A DNA stretch of 59,687 nucleotides from Nocardioidaceae bacterium (GTDB lineage Bacteria > Actinomycetota > Actinomycetes > Propionibacteriales > Nocardioidaceae), in contig JABFXA010000028.1 of the NCBI GenBank assembly GCA_013361955.1, forward strand, positions 1 through 59,687, read 5' to 3'. The notes below the pieces were generated by a model. The model ran no database searches, was not told where the DNA came from, and worked only from the letters and a program-made list of their open reading frames with translations. A program made the translations under genes and the position numbers. Below are positions 51,301 to 58,106 of this stretch, piece by piece. Each line of letters opens with the position of its first letter. Within the stretch, counting starts at the first letter, position 1.

Positions 51301-53930
51301 CGTTCACGGCCGGCTCGCCGACCAGCTCGGGGCTGCCGCCGATCACCTCGGCGGGTGCGGTCAACGACGACCCGACCACGCCGGACTGCGACGAGAACCA
51401 GCTCCTCGTCCGGTCGCCGGACGGCACGATCTCGTACCGGCAGCGGAACGCCATCGATCCGTCCGGCATCAACGGCCAGGGTGTCTACAACGGCACGCCG
51501 GCTGCTGACCGGGTCCAGGGTGGCAACGACAACGACACCTTCTGGGGCGGCGACGGCAACGACGTCGTCGACGGCCAGGGTGGTGACGACGTCACGCTCG
51601 GTGGCAACGGCAACGACATCATCACCGACCTGGACGGCGCGGACACGCCCAAGGGCGGACCCGGGAACGACGCCATCGACGGCGGTCCCGGCGACGACAT
51701 CCCGATGGGCAACGCGGGTCAGGACTTCATCAACGGCGGTGCCAACGACAACGAGTCGTTCGCCGGTCCTGGAGCCGACTTCGTGAACGCCGGTCAGGGC
51801 GCCGACGCCGTGTTCGGTGACGGTGGCGACGACTGGATCGAGGGTGGCTCCGGGCAGGACCTGCTCCAGGGCGACCACGGTGCGCCGTTCTTCGACGACC
51901 CCGCCGAGACGGCTCCTGGCAACGACATCTTCGTCGGTCAGGTCGGTGAGAACGACTACGACACCGAAGGTGGCGACGACATCATGTCGCAGAACGCTGC
52001 CATCGACCGCAACGCCGGCGCCGGCGGCTTCGACTGGGCCATCCACCAGTACGACACCGTCGGGGCGGACGACGACCTGAAGATCAACCAGCAGCTGGCC
52101 GGGCTTCCGCTTCCCGTGGTCGTGAACCGCGACCGCTGGCAGGAGACCGAGGCCGACTCGGGGTCGGCGTTCGACGACGTCATGCGTGGCGACGACATGG
52201 AGCGGGTCACCGGTGGGTTCGGGTTCAGCGGCTGTGACGCGCTCGACCCCGCAGGTGTGGCGAGGATCTCCGGCCTGAACAAGCTGGTGACCACCTTCCC
52301 GTCGCCGCTGCAGCCCGTCTTCGACGTCTCGCCCTTCGGGTTCTGCCCGTTGGTCGGTGACGGCGGGACCCCGGGCAACCCGGGCAGCGGCAACGTCTGG
52401 GCCGAGGGCAACATCCTGCTCGGTGGCGGCGGCAACGACGTCATCGAGGGTCGTGGCAACAACGACATCATCGACGGCGACCACGCGTTGAGCGTCGCGA
52501 TCAGTGTCCGCGACCACACCAACCACACCGTCGAGCTCGGTCGGACCGACCTCATGGAGAACAAGGCCACGTCCGGGACCTTCGGTCCCGGGACCGCGGG
52601 CATGACGCTCCAGCAGGCCGTGTTCGCGGGTCTCGTCGACCCGGGTGACCTGGAGTCGGTCCGCCAGATCGACATCCCGGCTGCCAACAGCACGCCGGAC
52701 TCCGCTCGGGCCGGAGACTGCCCCGCGGTCGACCCGGCGGACCACATGGTCCACCCGACCGCTACGACGACCAACTGCGACACGGCCGTCTACTCCCAGG
52801 CACCGGACGCCTACACCGTCACGTCCAACGCGGACGGCAGCGTCACGGTGACCGACAACGCCTTCGCGGCCGCCGCGGACCTGTTCGCCAAGGGCGACGG
52901 GATCGACACCCTGTGGAACGTCGAGAACCTGCGGTTCTGCACGGGCAACGACCCGGTGACCAAGAACTGCAACGCGTTCACCGACGTGCCGGTGACCCCG
53001 GCGTCGAGCGTGACGCAGTCCAGCCTGGCGTTCGGGAGCTCGAACGTCGGGACGACGTCGGCGACGCAGCAGATCGCCGTCAACAACACCGGTGCCACCA
53101 CCGTGCACGTGACCAACGTGACGGTGACCGGTCCGGACGCGACGCAGTTCAGCGCCACCGCCGGCGCCGGTTGCGCCTCGATCCCGGGCGGCGGCTCGTG
53201 CAACGTCGGCGTGACCTTCTCGCCGACCAGTGCGGGTGCCAAGACGGCGACCGTGACGATCACCGACACCGGTGGCACACACACCGTCACGGTGACCGGG
53301 ACGGGCGTCGCGGTCGTGCCGGGCGCGCCGACGATCGGCGCGGTCACCCGCGGCAACGCGTCCGCGACCGTGAACTGGACCGCTCCGGCAAGCGACGGTG
53401 GGTCCGCGATCACCGGGTACAGCGTTCGGGTGGTCGACGCCGCCACGAACGCCCAGGTGGGCGTGCTCCGGCCGGCGGGAGCGGCGGCGACCAGCCTGGT
53501 CGTCACCGGGCTGACCAACGGGACGTCGTACCGGTTCCAGGTCCGGGCCGACAACGCCATCGGCAGCGGCGCGTTCTCGGCGCTGTCCGCCGCGGTCACC
53601 CCGGCCACCACGCCGGGCGCCCCGGTGATCGGCAACGCCGCGAACGGCGCCAACGGTGGCGCGATCACGGCGACGGCGCGGTGGACACCACCGGCGAGCA
53701 ACGGCGGCTCGGCCATCACCGGGTACGTCGTGCGGGCGCTGCGGATGAGCGGTGCCGGTGCCGGTGCCACGGTCCTCGGGACGACCGTCTCGGCGACCCA
53801 GCCGGCCGGTGCGCGGACGCTCAGCATGACCCTGCCGCAGACCGGGACCTACCGGTTCACCGTGCAGGCCGTCAACGCCGTGGGCCCGGGCCCGCAGTCG
53901 GCTCGCTCCAACGCCGTCCTGGGACGGTGA
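48393..53930 (+). CDS. Secreted giant heme peroxidase with RTX-like, choice-of-anchor and FN3 modules
   Basis: An 1845-residue secreted protein. An extended signal peptide with a 34-residue basic n-region precedes the hydrophobic core (VVATVSALMIPSALIMQ) and a cleavage site near ATNAA. The animal-type heme peroxidase domain (about 75-1000) has distal FGQFFDHGVDQT (His about 274), MIHQVFHSEHNRLVDDI and proximal AVYRFGHSMLDDDV (His about 663). Residues 1037-1160 are glycine/Asp-rich nonapeptides (GGDGNDVVDGQGGDD) like RTX calcium-binding repeats. Residues 1537-1640 form a choice-of-anchor D-type Ig domain and 1642-1845 two FN3 domains. No sortase motif. Bacterial relatives oxidise halides or organic substrates outside the cell. 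Complete; closed by a terminator. Confidence 0.85.
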   Translation: MRLLARKMSRRGETRGKAGPRHRIRRFRPPDRKRVVATVSALMIPSALIMQVTGVPATNAAVAPVGNGFVVTAGDLSFILKQIKIAERHSATLTPANPCGTLVGPAADQIPDRLTSYGLRTTDGSCNNLFPGRETFAAADVPFPHLSTPKFRDAEPITASFPVGPPGPTSYKQFNPGNVVVDSQPRIVSNLVVDQTSTNPAAIAAAGFPVRTQGNPGVFPCKTDPDPLANPPVDGVPAGCVPSHHTLFIPNVTTDVGLSPPFNSLFTFFGQFFDHGVDQTVKNQGTVFVPLKADDPLRTLGPDGKANTGDEVPASQAFMVLSRAQVRPGPDGKFNDDPATAVDETADNIPADNTDSPWVDQSQTYTSHSSHQVFLREYSLVNGKPVSTGKFLGGLPAGQTYPGSPDGTDGISTWASVKKQAAEKLGLQLVDRDVTDIPMLATDPYGNFIPGPARGLPQYVTTTGLVEGDIANPVPVPANVEHFNTPFLTDIAHNADPSPVDTNNDGIPDTAPTPDADNTPSADFAAQPAGTYDDEMLDAHFACGDGRCNENIALSMIHQVFHSEHNRLVDDITNTLNDPANASLLAAYQAAHVFNGQDISYGFGGRLFQAARFVTEMEYQHLVFEEFARKMVPAIRPFHVYSPDINPAIEAEFAHAVYRFGHSMLDDDVARTSTKADGSKVENNLKLLNAFLNPPEYFDNKVDPAHPVYTPQEAAGAIAMGSSDQAGNEIDEFVTETLRNNLLGLPLDLPTINMTRARDAGVPRLNEFRRAVFADTQDGQLAPYTSWQDYGQHLKHPESLINYVAAYGTHDSITTATTLEGRRNAARAIVDPRPVQPGPDGVLGTADDIPADVQPADAGDFMFHTGTWANRETGLNDVDLWVGGLGEVTNLFGGLLGSTFNYVFQTQLEKLQDGDRLYYLARTPGMNLRTQLEGNSFSEMIQRNTDGANTLKADAFATADCKFQIGNITPFTAGSPTSSGLPPITSAGAVNDDPTTPDCDENQLLVRSPDGTISYRQRNAIDPSGINGQGVYNGTPAADRVQGGNDNDTFWGGDGNDVVDGQGGDDVTLGGNGNDIITDLDGADTPKGGPGNDAIDGGPGDDIPMGNAGQDFINGGANDNESFAGPGADFVNAGQGADAVFGDGGDDWIEGGSGQDLLQGDHGAPFFDDPAETAPGNDIFVGQVGENDYDTEGGDDIMSQNAAIDRNAGAGGFDWAIHQYDTVGADDDLKINQQLAGLPLPVVVNRDRWQETEADSGSAFDDVMRGDDMERVTGGFGFSGCDALDPAGVARISGLNKLVTTFPSPLQPVFDVSPFGFCPLVGDGGTPGNPGSGNVWAEGNILLGGGGNDVIEGRGNNDIIDGDHALSVAISVRDHTNHTVELGRTDLMENKATSGTFGPGTAGMTLQQAVFAGLVDPGDLESVRQIDIPAANSTPDSARAGDCPAVDPADHMVHPTATTTNCDTAVYSQAPDAYTVTSNADGSVTVTDNAFAAAADLFAKGDGIDTLWNVENLRFCTGNDPVTKNCNAFTDVPVTPASSVTQSSLAFGSSNVGTTSATQQIAVNNTGATTVHVTNVTVTGPDATQFSATAGAGCASIPGGGSCNVGVTFSPTSAGAKTATVTITDTGGTHTVTVTGTGVAVVPGAPTIGAVTRGNASATVNWTAPASDGGSAITGYSVRVVDAATNAQVGVLRPAGAAATSLVVTGLTNGTSYRFQVRADNAIGSGAFSALSAAVTPATTPGAPVIGNAANGANGGAITATARWTPPASNGGSAITGYVVRALRMSGAGAGATVLGTTVSATQPAGARTLSMTLPQTGTYRFTVQAVNAVGPGPQSARSNAVLGR

Positions 53931-53975
53931 GGCGAGGCTGACGACAGTCACTGCCTGACCCACAACTGAAGACGG

Positions 53976-54007
53976 CAAGGGGCGGTCCACGCCAGGACCG
54001 CCCCTTG
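53976..54007. terminator. Strong bidirectional terminator
   Basis: A perfect 13-bp stem, CAAGGGGCGGTCC (53976-53988) with GGACCGCCCCTTG (53995-54007), around the loop ACGCCA. It sits between the convergent peroxidase and methyltransferase genes. A 13-bp tandem duplicate (TCATGTCCTCGAG at 54008-54020 and 54021-54033) abuts it. Confidence 0.85.
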
Positions 54008-54044
54008 TCATGTCCTCGAGTCATGTCCTCGAGCGCCTCAGCTC

Positions 54045-54773
54045 TCAGCCGCGTGGGGTGCGGCGCAGCAGGTGCAGGAGCGACCGGTAGTGCTCGGTGA
54101 CGCGGCCGCCCAGGTCGTCGGCCGCCTGCTCCGCGGCCGCTGCCTCAGCCGGGGTCCAGTTGCTGAACGTCGCGAAGAGGCGGCCGACCTGCCGGGCGCT
54201 CAGGTCGATGGACCAGCGCCAGTGCTCGGTGCGCACCGGCTCGAACCAGCCGCCGGCCGCGAGCTCGTCCACGGTGGGCCGCAGCTCCCCGGCCGGCTCG
54301 TCGCGCTGGTCGCGCCTGGACACGATCTCGTGCACGCGGTCCCGGAACGGCGTCCGCACGTCGTCGTCCCCGAAGACCGTCCGCCAGACGGCGAGCCAGC
54401 CGTGCGGGCGCAGCGCTCCGTGGATCACGGGCAGCCCGACCGACAGGTCGACCCAGTGCAGGGAGGTCGCGGCCACCACGGAGTCGAACCCGCCCGCGTC
54501 GAGGTGCGCGTCCTCGAGCCGTACGGGCAGGACGTCGCGCACGGCGGGGACGGCGTCCCGGATCAGCGCAGCGAGTCGCGGGCCGGGTTCGAGAGCCGTG
54601 ACCTCGCTGCCTCGGCGGACGAGCTCCTCGGTCGCCAGCCCGGCGCCGGCGCCGATCTCGAGGACGCGGCGGCCGTCGCCGATGACGCCGGCGGTCTCGA
54701 GGGTGTCGAAGACGACGCCCGGGTACGGCGGGCGGGCCCCGGCGTACTCGGCTGCCATCCGCTCGAAGTGCAT
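54045..54773 (-). CDS. Class I SAM-dependent methyltransferase
   Basis: A 242-residue enzyme. FERMAAEYAGARPPYPGVVFDTL is the usual lead of this UbiE/MenG-like group; RRVLEIGAGAGLATEELVRRG binds SAM, VTALEPGPRLAALIRDAVP follows, and the region SVVAATSLHWVDLSVGLPVIHGALRPHGWLAVWR contains the motif IV/V pattern. The C terminus (VGRLFATFSNWTPAEAAAAE) is helical. ATG at 54773 chosen because the homologous start is there; an in-frame GTG lies three codons upstream. Converges with the peroxidase; acceptor unknown. Confidence 0.85.
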   Translation of the reverse strand: MHFERMAAEYAGARPPYPGVVFDTLETAGVIGDGRRVLEIGAGAGLATEELVRRGSEVTALEPGPRLAALIRDAVPAVRDVLPVRLEDAHLDAGGFDSVVAATSLHWVDLSVGLPVIHGALRPHGWLAVWRTVFGDDDVRTPFRDRVHEIVSRRDQRDEPAGELRPTVDELAAGGWFEPVRTEHWRWSIDLSARQVGRLFATFSNWTPAEAAAAEQAADDLGGRVTEHYRSLLHLLRRTPRG

Positions 54774-54843
54774 GCCGGACACCCGTCGACCATAGGGGCG
54801 ACTCCTCCCTACCGGGCGAGCGGACCTGTGGCAGTCTGCGGAG

Positions 54844-55965
54844 GTGAGTCTTCCCCGCCGCGACGTCGATCCCGATGGACTGCTCGAGTACTCGGTCGTC
54901 TTCACCGACCGGTCCCTGAACCACATGTCCCGGCGCTTCGTCGGAGTGATGAACGACGTCATCGACGTGCTGCGCAGGACGTACGCCGCGGAGACCGTCG
55001 CGGTGGTGCCCGGAGGCGGCACCTACGCCATGGAGGCAGTGGCCCGGCAGCTGGCGACCGGGCGGCGGTGCCTCGTGGTCCGCAACGGCCTGTTCTCCTA
55101 CCGCTGGTCCCAGATCCTCGACGCCGGGTCGGTGGCGAGCGACACGACCGTGTGCAGGGCCCGCCCGGTGTCCGACGAGCACCAGGCGCCGTGGGTGCCG
55201 ACCCCGGTCGCCGAGGTGGTCGAGGCGATCGAGCGCGACCGTCCCGAGTTGGTCTTCGCGGCGCACGTGGAGACCGCGGCGGGCATGCTGCTGCCCGACG
55301 ACTACGTCCGTGCCGTCGCGGCGGCGACGCACGGAGTCGGTGGGCTCTTCGTCCTGGACTGCATCGCGTCGGGGGCGCTGTGGGTGGACATGACCGACCT
55401 CGGCGTCGACGTCCTGCTGAGTGCCCCGCAGAAGGGCTGGAGCGGGTCACCGTGCGCGGGCTACGTGATGCTGGGCGAGGCCGGTCGGGCCCAGGTCATG
55501 TCGACCACCTCGACCAGCTTCGCGGTCGACCTGCAGAAGTGGTTGACGATCACCGAGGCGTACACCCAGGGGCAGACGCCGTACCACGCCACGATGCCGA
55601 CGGACACGCTCGCCCACGACGCCGCGATGATGCTCGAGACCCGGGCCGCCGGGCTCGGCGAGCTGCGCGAGGCCCAGGTCTCCCTCGGCACCCGGGTGCG
55701 CGCCCTGCTCGCGGAGCGCGGGTTCGGCTCCGTCGCCGCGGAGGGGTTCGCGGCACCGAGCGTGGTGGTGGCCTTCACCGACGACCCCGAGATCCGCAGC
55801 GGCGCGAAGCTCAAGCAGCGGGGGATCCAGGTGGCCGCCGGCGTCCCCCTGATGTGCGGCGAGGGCGACGACTTCTCCACCTTCCGCGTGGGGCTCTTCG
55901 GCCTCGACAAGCTCACCGACGTCGACGGCACCGTGGAGCGGCTCGCCGCGCACCTCGGCAGCTGA
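54844..55965 (+). CDS. Class V aminotransferase (alanine-glyoxylate aminotransferase-like)
   Basis: A 373-residue PLP enzyme of the AGT/serine-pyruvate type. MNDVIDVLRRTYAAETVAVVPGGGTYAMEAVARQL is the small-domain start; FVLDCIASGALWVDMTDLGVDVLL has the cofactor Asp region, and LLSAPQKGWSGSPCAGYVML the Schiff-base lysine (QKGW). The C-terminal FSTFRVGLFGLDKL is the usual small-domain ending. GTG start at 54844 with GGAGGTGAG. It transaminates an amino acid/keto acid pair such as Ala-glyoxylate; pairing to neighbours is unclear. Convergent with nagA, with the stops directly adjacent. Confidence 0.87.
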   Translation: MSLPRRDVDPDGLLEYSVVFTDRSLNHMSRRFVGVMNDVIDVLRRTYAAETVAVVPGGGTYAMEAVARQLATGRRCLVVRNGLFSYRWSQILDAGSVASDTTVCRARPVSDEHQAPWVPTPVAEVVEAIERDRPELVFAAHVETAAGMLLPDDYVRAVAAATHGVGGLFVLDCIASGALWVDMTDLGVDVLLSAPQKGWSGSPCAGYVMLGEAGRAQVMSTTSTSFAVDLQKWLTITEAYTQGQTPYHATMPTDTLAHDAAMMLETRAAGLGELREAQVSLGTRVRALLAERGFGSVAAEGFAAPSVVVAFTDDPEIRSGAKLKQRGIQVAAGVPLMCGEGDDFSTFRVGLFGLDKLTDVDGTVERLAAHLGS

Positions 55966-57129
55966 TCACCGGACCCAGTCGCCTCCGCGCATCACCCGCT
56001 GGACCCGCCAGTCGCGGTCGAGCAGCACGAGGTCGGCGCGCAGTCCGGTGCTGAGGCTGCCGCGGTCGTCCAGGCCGAGCAGGGCGGCGGGCGTCGAGGT
56101 GGCCGCCGCCACCGCCGCCACGGGGTCGACACCGGCGTGCACCACGCAGCGGCGGACCAGGTCGGCGGCGTGCGAGGTGCCTCCCGCGAGCGACGGCGGC
56201 TCGGTGCGCGTCCACGCCCGGCCGTCCGCGACCCGGACCCGCATGGACCCCAGCTCGAAGTCGCCGTCCGGCATCCCGGCGGCCACCATCGCGTCGCTGA
56301 CGAGCACGACATGCCGCCCGGGGTCCACCGCGAACACCAGGTGCACCGTCTCGTCGGCGAGGTGCACGCCGTCCGTGATCAGCTCCACGTACGTCGCCCC
56401 GTCGGCCAGCGCGTCCAGGGAGGCGGCGACCGGCCCCGGCCGGCGGTGGTGCAGGGGCTCCATGCCGTTGAACAGGTGCGTGACCAGGGGGCGGCGCAGT
56501 GCTCGCAGGGCCTCGCCGAACCCGCCCGCGTCGGCGCCGGTGTGGCCGAGGCCCACCACCACCCCGGAGCGCTCGAGGAGCTCGGCGGCCGCGGCCGCAC
56601 CGGGCAGCTCCGGGGCGAGCGTCACCATCCGCACCGTCGGGCGGCCGGCGTCGTCGACGCCGGCGGCCAGCCAGGCCTCGAGCTCGTCGGACCCGGGCAG
56701 GCGCAGGTGCGCGGGGTCGTGCGCGCCCCGGTGCGCCGGGTCCAGGAACGGCCCCTCGACGTGGCAGCCGACGACGGGTGACCCCGACCCCGTGACCACG
56801 GCGATCGCGCTGATCGCGGCGACCAGCTCGGCGGCCGGCGCGCTCACCAGGCTGGCCAGCATCGTCGTGGTGCCGCGTGCGAGGTGGTGCGCGGCGACCG
56901 CGGCGACGTCGGCCGGGTCGCCCGAGGTGACGGTGTGGCCCCCGCCGCCGTGACAGTGGATGTCGACGTACCCGGGCGCGACCGTGTCGACCGGCTCGGG
57001 GGCCGGGCCGGACCAGCCGGAGGCCGCGCCGACGTACCCGAGGGTGCCGTCGTCGCGGACCTCGAGCACGCCGTCGTCCACGATCCCGGCTGTCGTCACG
57101 AGCCGCCCGGCCAGCGCTACGGCGGTCAC
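55966..57129 (-). CDS. nagA: N-acetylglucosamine-6-phosphate deacetylase
   Basis: A 387-residue amidohydrolase. PGYVDIHCHGGGGHTVTSGD gives the HxH-type metal site near residues 57-62 (the second histidine is followed by GGGGH), VVGCHVEGPFLDPAHRGAHD is the NagA signature with the metal-binding Glu, GLGHTGADAGGFGEAL and THLFNGMEPLHHRRPG add the remaining ligands, and VLVSDAMVAAGMPDG carries the catalytic Asp. It removes acetate from GlcNAc-6-phosphate to form GlcN-6-phosphate. GTG start overlaps the stop of the upstream ROK gene by GTGA, so the two enzymes are made together. Confidence 0.92.
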   Translation of the reverse strand: MTAVALAGRLVTTAGIVDDGVLEVRDDGTLGYVGAASGWSGPAPEPVDTVAPGYVDIHCHGGGGHTVTSGDPADVAAVAAHHLARGTTTMLASLVSAPAAELVAAISAIAVVTGSGSPVVGCHVEGPFLDPAHRGAHDPAHLRLPGSDELEAWLAAGVDDAGRPTVRMVTLAPELPGAAAAAELLERSGVVVGLGHTGADAGGFGEALRALRRPLVTHLFNGMEPLHHRRPGPVAASLDALADGATYVELITDGVHLADETVHLVFAVDPGRHVVLVSDAMVAAGMPDGDFELGSMRVRVADGRAWTRTEPPSLAGGTSHAADLVRRCVVHAGVDPVAAVAAATSTPAALLGLDDRGSLSTGLRADLVLLDRDWRVQRVMRGGDWVR

Positions 57130-58034
57130 GACTCGGACGCCCAGCCGTCGCGGGCCAGCAGCGCGGCACCGACCACGCCACCCCGGTCGCCGAGGGTCGA
57201 CACGGTCACCTCGGCCGGTTGCACGACGGTGGCCCGGTCACGGACCGCGACCCGCAGCGGGTCGAGAAGTGCGTCGCCGGCCCGGCTGAGCCCACCGCCG
57301 ATCACCACCAGGGCCGGGCCGACGACCAGCGAGAGGACGCCGAGCGCGTCCGCGAGCGCTTCCACCGCCTCCTGCCAGACCTGGCGCGCGGTGGCGTCCG
57401 TACCCAGTCGGGCGGCGACGTCGCCGGCACCGGTCACCTGCTCCCCGCTCAGACCGGTGTAGCGGCGGGCGATCGCCGACGCGGACGCGATCGCCTCGAG
57501 GCACCCGTCCCGGCCGCACGCACACCTGGGGCCGGGCCGGACGGCCAGGTGCCCGATCTCCGACGTCTCGCCGCGATGCCCGGTCACCAGGTGCCCGCCG
57601 GAGACGATCGACGCGGCGATGCCGGTGCCGATCGGCACGAACGCGAGGTCCTCCGTGCCCGCACCCGCGCCGAGGCGGTACTCGGCCACGCCGCCGGAGG
57701 CGACGTCGTTGCCGATCCGCACCGGCAGCCGCCACGCGGCGCCGAGCGGGCGGACCAGCTCGAGGTCGCGCCACCCGATGTTCGCGCTGTAGGTCGCGAC
57801 GCCGGCCGCGCGGTCGACGAGGCCCGGGACGACGACGCCGGCACCCACCACGGGGGCGTCGGACCGCTGCGCCAGCAGCGCGTGCCCGACCTCGGCGACC
57901 GCCTCGCGGGCGAGGTCCCCGTGCGGGGTCGGACGGTGCTCGGAGGCCAGCACCGCCCCCGCGCGGTCGACCAGCTCCGCCTTGATGGTCGTGCCGCCGA
58001 CGTCCACGGCCAGGGCCAGCTCCTCGTCTGCCAT
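57126..58034 (-). CDS. ROK-family sugar kinase, probable N-acetylglucosamine kinase
   Basis: A 302-residue kinase. LALAVDVGGTTIKAELVDRAG holds the ATP phosphate loop, RIGNDVASGGVAEYRLGAG supplies the catalytic Asp, VPIGTGIAASIVSGG and GETSEIGHLAVRPGPRCACGRDGCLE give the E-x-G-H and the Zn cluster C-x-C-G-x2-G-C of ROK kinases. It is probably a GlcNAc kinase because it is translationally coupled to nagA, but glucokinase activity is not excluded. Single promoter presumably at 58035-58106, which also holds the start of the divergent DUF5107 gene. Confidence 0.85.
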   Translation of the reverse strand: MADEELALAVDVGGTTIKAELVDRAGAVLASEHRPTPHGDLAREAVAEVGHALLAQRSDAPVVGAGVVVPGLVDRAAGVATYSANIGWRDLELVRPLGAAWRLPVRIGNDVASGGVAEYRLGAGAGTEDLAFVPIGTGIAASIVSGGHLVTGHRGETSEIGHLAVRPGPRCACGRDGCLEAIASASAIARRYTGLSGEQVTGAGDVAARLGTDATARQVWQEAVEALADALGVLSLVVGPALVVIGGGLSRAGDALLDPLRVAVRDRATVVQPAEVTVSTLGDRGGVVGAALLARDGWASES

Positions 58035-58106
58035 CACGGGTCCAAGGATGGTGGATCGGGGACCGGTCTGTCCGGTCTGTCCGGCGCGGCGCAAGAATGG
58101 CCGACG
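58035..58106. promoter_or_regulatory. Divergent gap with tandem 9-bp repeat
   Basis: The 72-bp gap between the ROK kinase and the DUF5107 gene contains CCGGTCTGT twice in tandem followed by CCGG (about 58062-58083). A tandem direct repeat between divergent sugar genes is a candidate operator for a shared regulator. No convincing -10/-35 pair. Confidence 0.45.

Noticed and set aside
51502-51870. Glycine-aspartate repeats read as a DNA repeat or CRISPR-like array
   Set aside because: The repetition is at protein level (RTX-like nonapeptides) with diverged codons and no spacer structure; no CRISPR array is present in the window.
48156-54011. A 1951-codon open frame antisense to the peroxidase
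   Set aside because: It is an antisense shadow caused by high GC and codon bias; the + strand peroxidase has clear domains, signal peptide and terminator, whereas the antisense translation is Arg/Gly/Val-rich without any motif.
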